Below are positions 63,039 to 64,000 of a stretch of DNA of 64,000 nucleotides, one piece after another. This DNA comes from Tenuifilum sp040752515 (GTDB taxonomy: Bacteria > Bacteroidota > Bacteroidia > Bacteroidales > Tenuifilaceae). The position numbers and the translations under genes are program-made. How positions within the stretch are numbered: the stretch's first letter is position 1; each line of letters opens with the position of its first letter. The stretch is taken from positions 1 through 64,000 of the forward strand of contig JBFMGQ010000001.1 in NCBI GenBank assembly GCA_040752515.1, in the 5' to 3' direction. The notes below the pieces were generated by a model that saw only the letters and a program-made list of their open reading frames with translations, had not been told where the DNA came from and made no database searches.

Positions 63039-63471
63039 CGATATTCTGGATTTTGCCATTGCCCGCGAACAGGATGCGGTTGATTTCTACAACCGCTTGG
63101 CTGGCAACGCCCGCAACAACGATATGCGGCAAATATTTGAACAATTCGCACGCGAAGAAATGGGGCATAAGGCTCGACTCACAAAGATCAAGGAGGAGGG
63201 CATTGTTACCCTCCCCAATGAAAAGGTGGCCGACCTAAAAATTGCCGACTACACAGTGCTCGACCCAGAACGCGATGACATGACCTACGAGCAAGCGCTC
63301 GTACTGGCAATGAAACGAGAAAAAGCAGCTTTTAAGCTATACCTAACCCTTTCCGAGCGAGTTGACAAGCAGGAATACAAAGACCTATTCAGGCAGCTAG
63401 CACAGGAAGAATCGCGGCATAAGCTGCGCTTTGAACTGGAATACGACGAGTATGTCCTTCGGGAAAACTAG
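63016..63471 (+). CDS. Ferritin-like (rubrerythrin-type) diiron protein without rubredoxin
   Basis: A 151-residue, all-helical protein with the diiron ligands of the ferritin-like fold: AIAREQDAVDFYNRLAGNAR, REEMGHKARLTKIKEE, KREKAAFKLYLTLSERV and QEESRHKLRFELEYDEY. No C-terminal rubredoxin. ATG 63016 lies inside the end of the preceding gene (23-base overlap); an in-frame ATG at 62998 gives six more residues. Its place in the redox operon suggests peroxide or O2 removal tied to that complex. Confidence 0.88.
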   Translation: MKEFTNINDILDFAIAREQDAVDFYNRLAGNARNNDMRQIFEQFAREEMGHKARLTKIKEEGIVTLPNEKVADLKIADYTVLDPERDDMTYEQALVLAMKREKAAFKLYLTLSERVDKQEYKDLFRQLAQEESRHKLRFELEYDEYVLREN

Positions 63472-63492
63472 TAAAAACATGTAAACCTATTC

Positions 63493-63524
63493 AAGAATAG
63501 CCCTTAGCAGGGCTATTCTTTTTT
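63493..63524 (+). terminator. Rho-independent terminator of the redox operon
   Basis: A 12-bp perfect stem (AAGAATAGCCCT with AGGGCTATTCTT), tetraloop TAGC, then TTTTG. It lies 22 bases after the ferritin-like gene's stop. Nothing else is recognised up to the next gene at 63684. Confidence 0.88.
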
Positions 63525-63683
63525 GTGTCAATCAAAACTTAACAACCAGTAATCTTACTAAATCAAACCATAATATTTCTTTTGCCAGAAAGAAATTTAC
63601 AAAAGCATAACATATATCATTCTTATTTTCTTGCATATATTGAACAAATATATTTAACTTGAAGGGGTTATTATATTAAACCA

Positions 63684-64000
63684 ATGAATCAGAAAAGCTC
63701 TAAATCTAAGTATTTCCTTTCTATTGCCGCTGCAATCCTCACGGCAGGAGCCTTTCTTTTCCTTTATTTCTATATTGGAGTTTACCAGCGAAAAAAAACC
63801 TACGAGGATTCCAAATGGATAGCCATAGAGCAATCGCGCAATGCCGCCAGTGAAGTTGAGAGATTCTTTATCAAGGCCATTATGACCGCAAGGTCACTAA
63901 CAACCCAATCAATTGTTTACTACAAGGAAAAAGCGAATAGAAACAAAGTGGTTGAACTTTTAAAAAAATACGCCACCCAAAATCCCGATTTCCTGGCAAT
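63684..64000 (+). CDS. Membrane sensor protein, 5' part (truncated by window end)
   Basis: 105 complete codons are present with no stop. A short basic N-terminus (MNQKSSKSK) is followed by a transmembrane segment (YFLSIAAAILTAGAFLFLYF) and an extracytoplasmic beginning of the Cache-like type (SRNAASEVERFFIKAIMTAR; YKEKANRNKVVELLKKYA). This fits a chemoreceptor or histidine kinase with a dCache sensor; the output domain lies beyond the window, so the class is undecided. Confidence 0.7.
   Translation, partial: MNQKSSKSKYFLSIAAAILTAGAFLFLYFYIGVYQRKKTYEDSKWIAIEQSRNAASEVERFFIKAIMTARSLTTQSIVYYKEKANRNKVVELLKKYATQNPDFLA

Overview
The window comes from a Bacteroidota genome, most likely an anaerobic or microaerophilic member of the Bacteroidales/Marinilabiliales. 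Evidence includes several TonB-dependent receptors with CarboxypepD_reg-like N-termini, a DUF4249 lipoprotein beside one of them, an S46 (DPP7/DPP11-type) peptidase, a Bacteroidota-type UbiA prenyltransferase, promoter -7 elements matching TAnnTTTG, and an absence of Shine-Dalgarno sequences. An [FeFe] hydrogenase, two rubrerythrin-family proteins and an NADP-type glutamate dehydrogenase fit an anaerobe that ferments amino acids. No tRNA, rRNA or CRISPR array was seen.

Layout. (1) 1-8940 is an accessory cassette: an XRE regulator, a fused PLD-nuclease/SNF2-helicase, a RhuM-Fic protein and an Eco57I-class DNA methyltransferase, with the four genes overlapping or one base apart. I read it as a restriction/defence operon. 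A large inverted-repeat element follows it at 8605-8740, and the first bases of the window match one arm end of that element. (2) 8954-12412 (minus) is a three-gene HydABC-like [FeFe] hydrogenase operon. (3) 12855-17251 holds an SH3 lipoprotein, a molybdate/tungstate ABC transporter operon with a ModE-type regulator, and ppnP. (4) 17572-22867 holds pruA, tex and a chemoreceptor. (5) 23522-28564 is an AT-rich surface locus: a lipoprotein with a GTAT tetranucleotide tract in its start/signal-peptide region, a predicted outer-membrane protein, a TonB receptor and a DUF4249 lipoprotein. (6) 28765-41949 holds mutS2, a polysaccharide deacetylase with two acyltransferase-like genes (one frameshifted), ftsE, an epimerase, a second TonB receptor, tlyA and a DUF364 protein. 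(7) 42020-47141 (minus) is a compact operon: DUF2520, kdsC, ubiA-type, maf and the S46 peptidase. (8) 47438-51519 holds a response regulator, rubrerythrin, a small His-rich protein and a third TonB receptor. (9) 51597-63471 holds a 1147-residue GAF/receiver/PPDK_N protein, gdhA, and a NuoE/NuoF/giant flavoprotein operon that resembles the Hyd/Nfn/Stn bifurcating enzymes, ending with a ferritin-like gene. A membrane sensor gene runs off the right edge.

Functional picture (inference). The dipeptidyl peptidase, PruA and GdhA would feed glutamate catabolism and produce NADH and NADPH. The HydABC-like hydrogenase and the second NuoEF complex, which carries a GltD-type NADPH module, would balance NADH, NADPH, ferredoxin and H2. 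The most noteworthy items are the 1236-residue fusion subunit, whose molybdopterin-type domain lacks the catalytic Cys/Sec; the four-gene defence cassette with its attC-like flanking element; the GTAT contingency-like tract; and families of 7-bp and 10-bp tandem repeats between genes.
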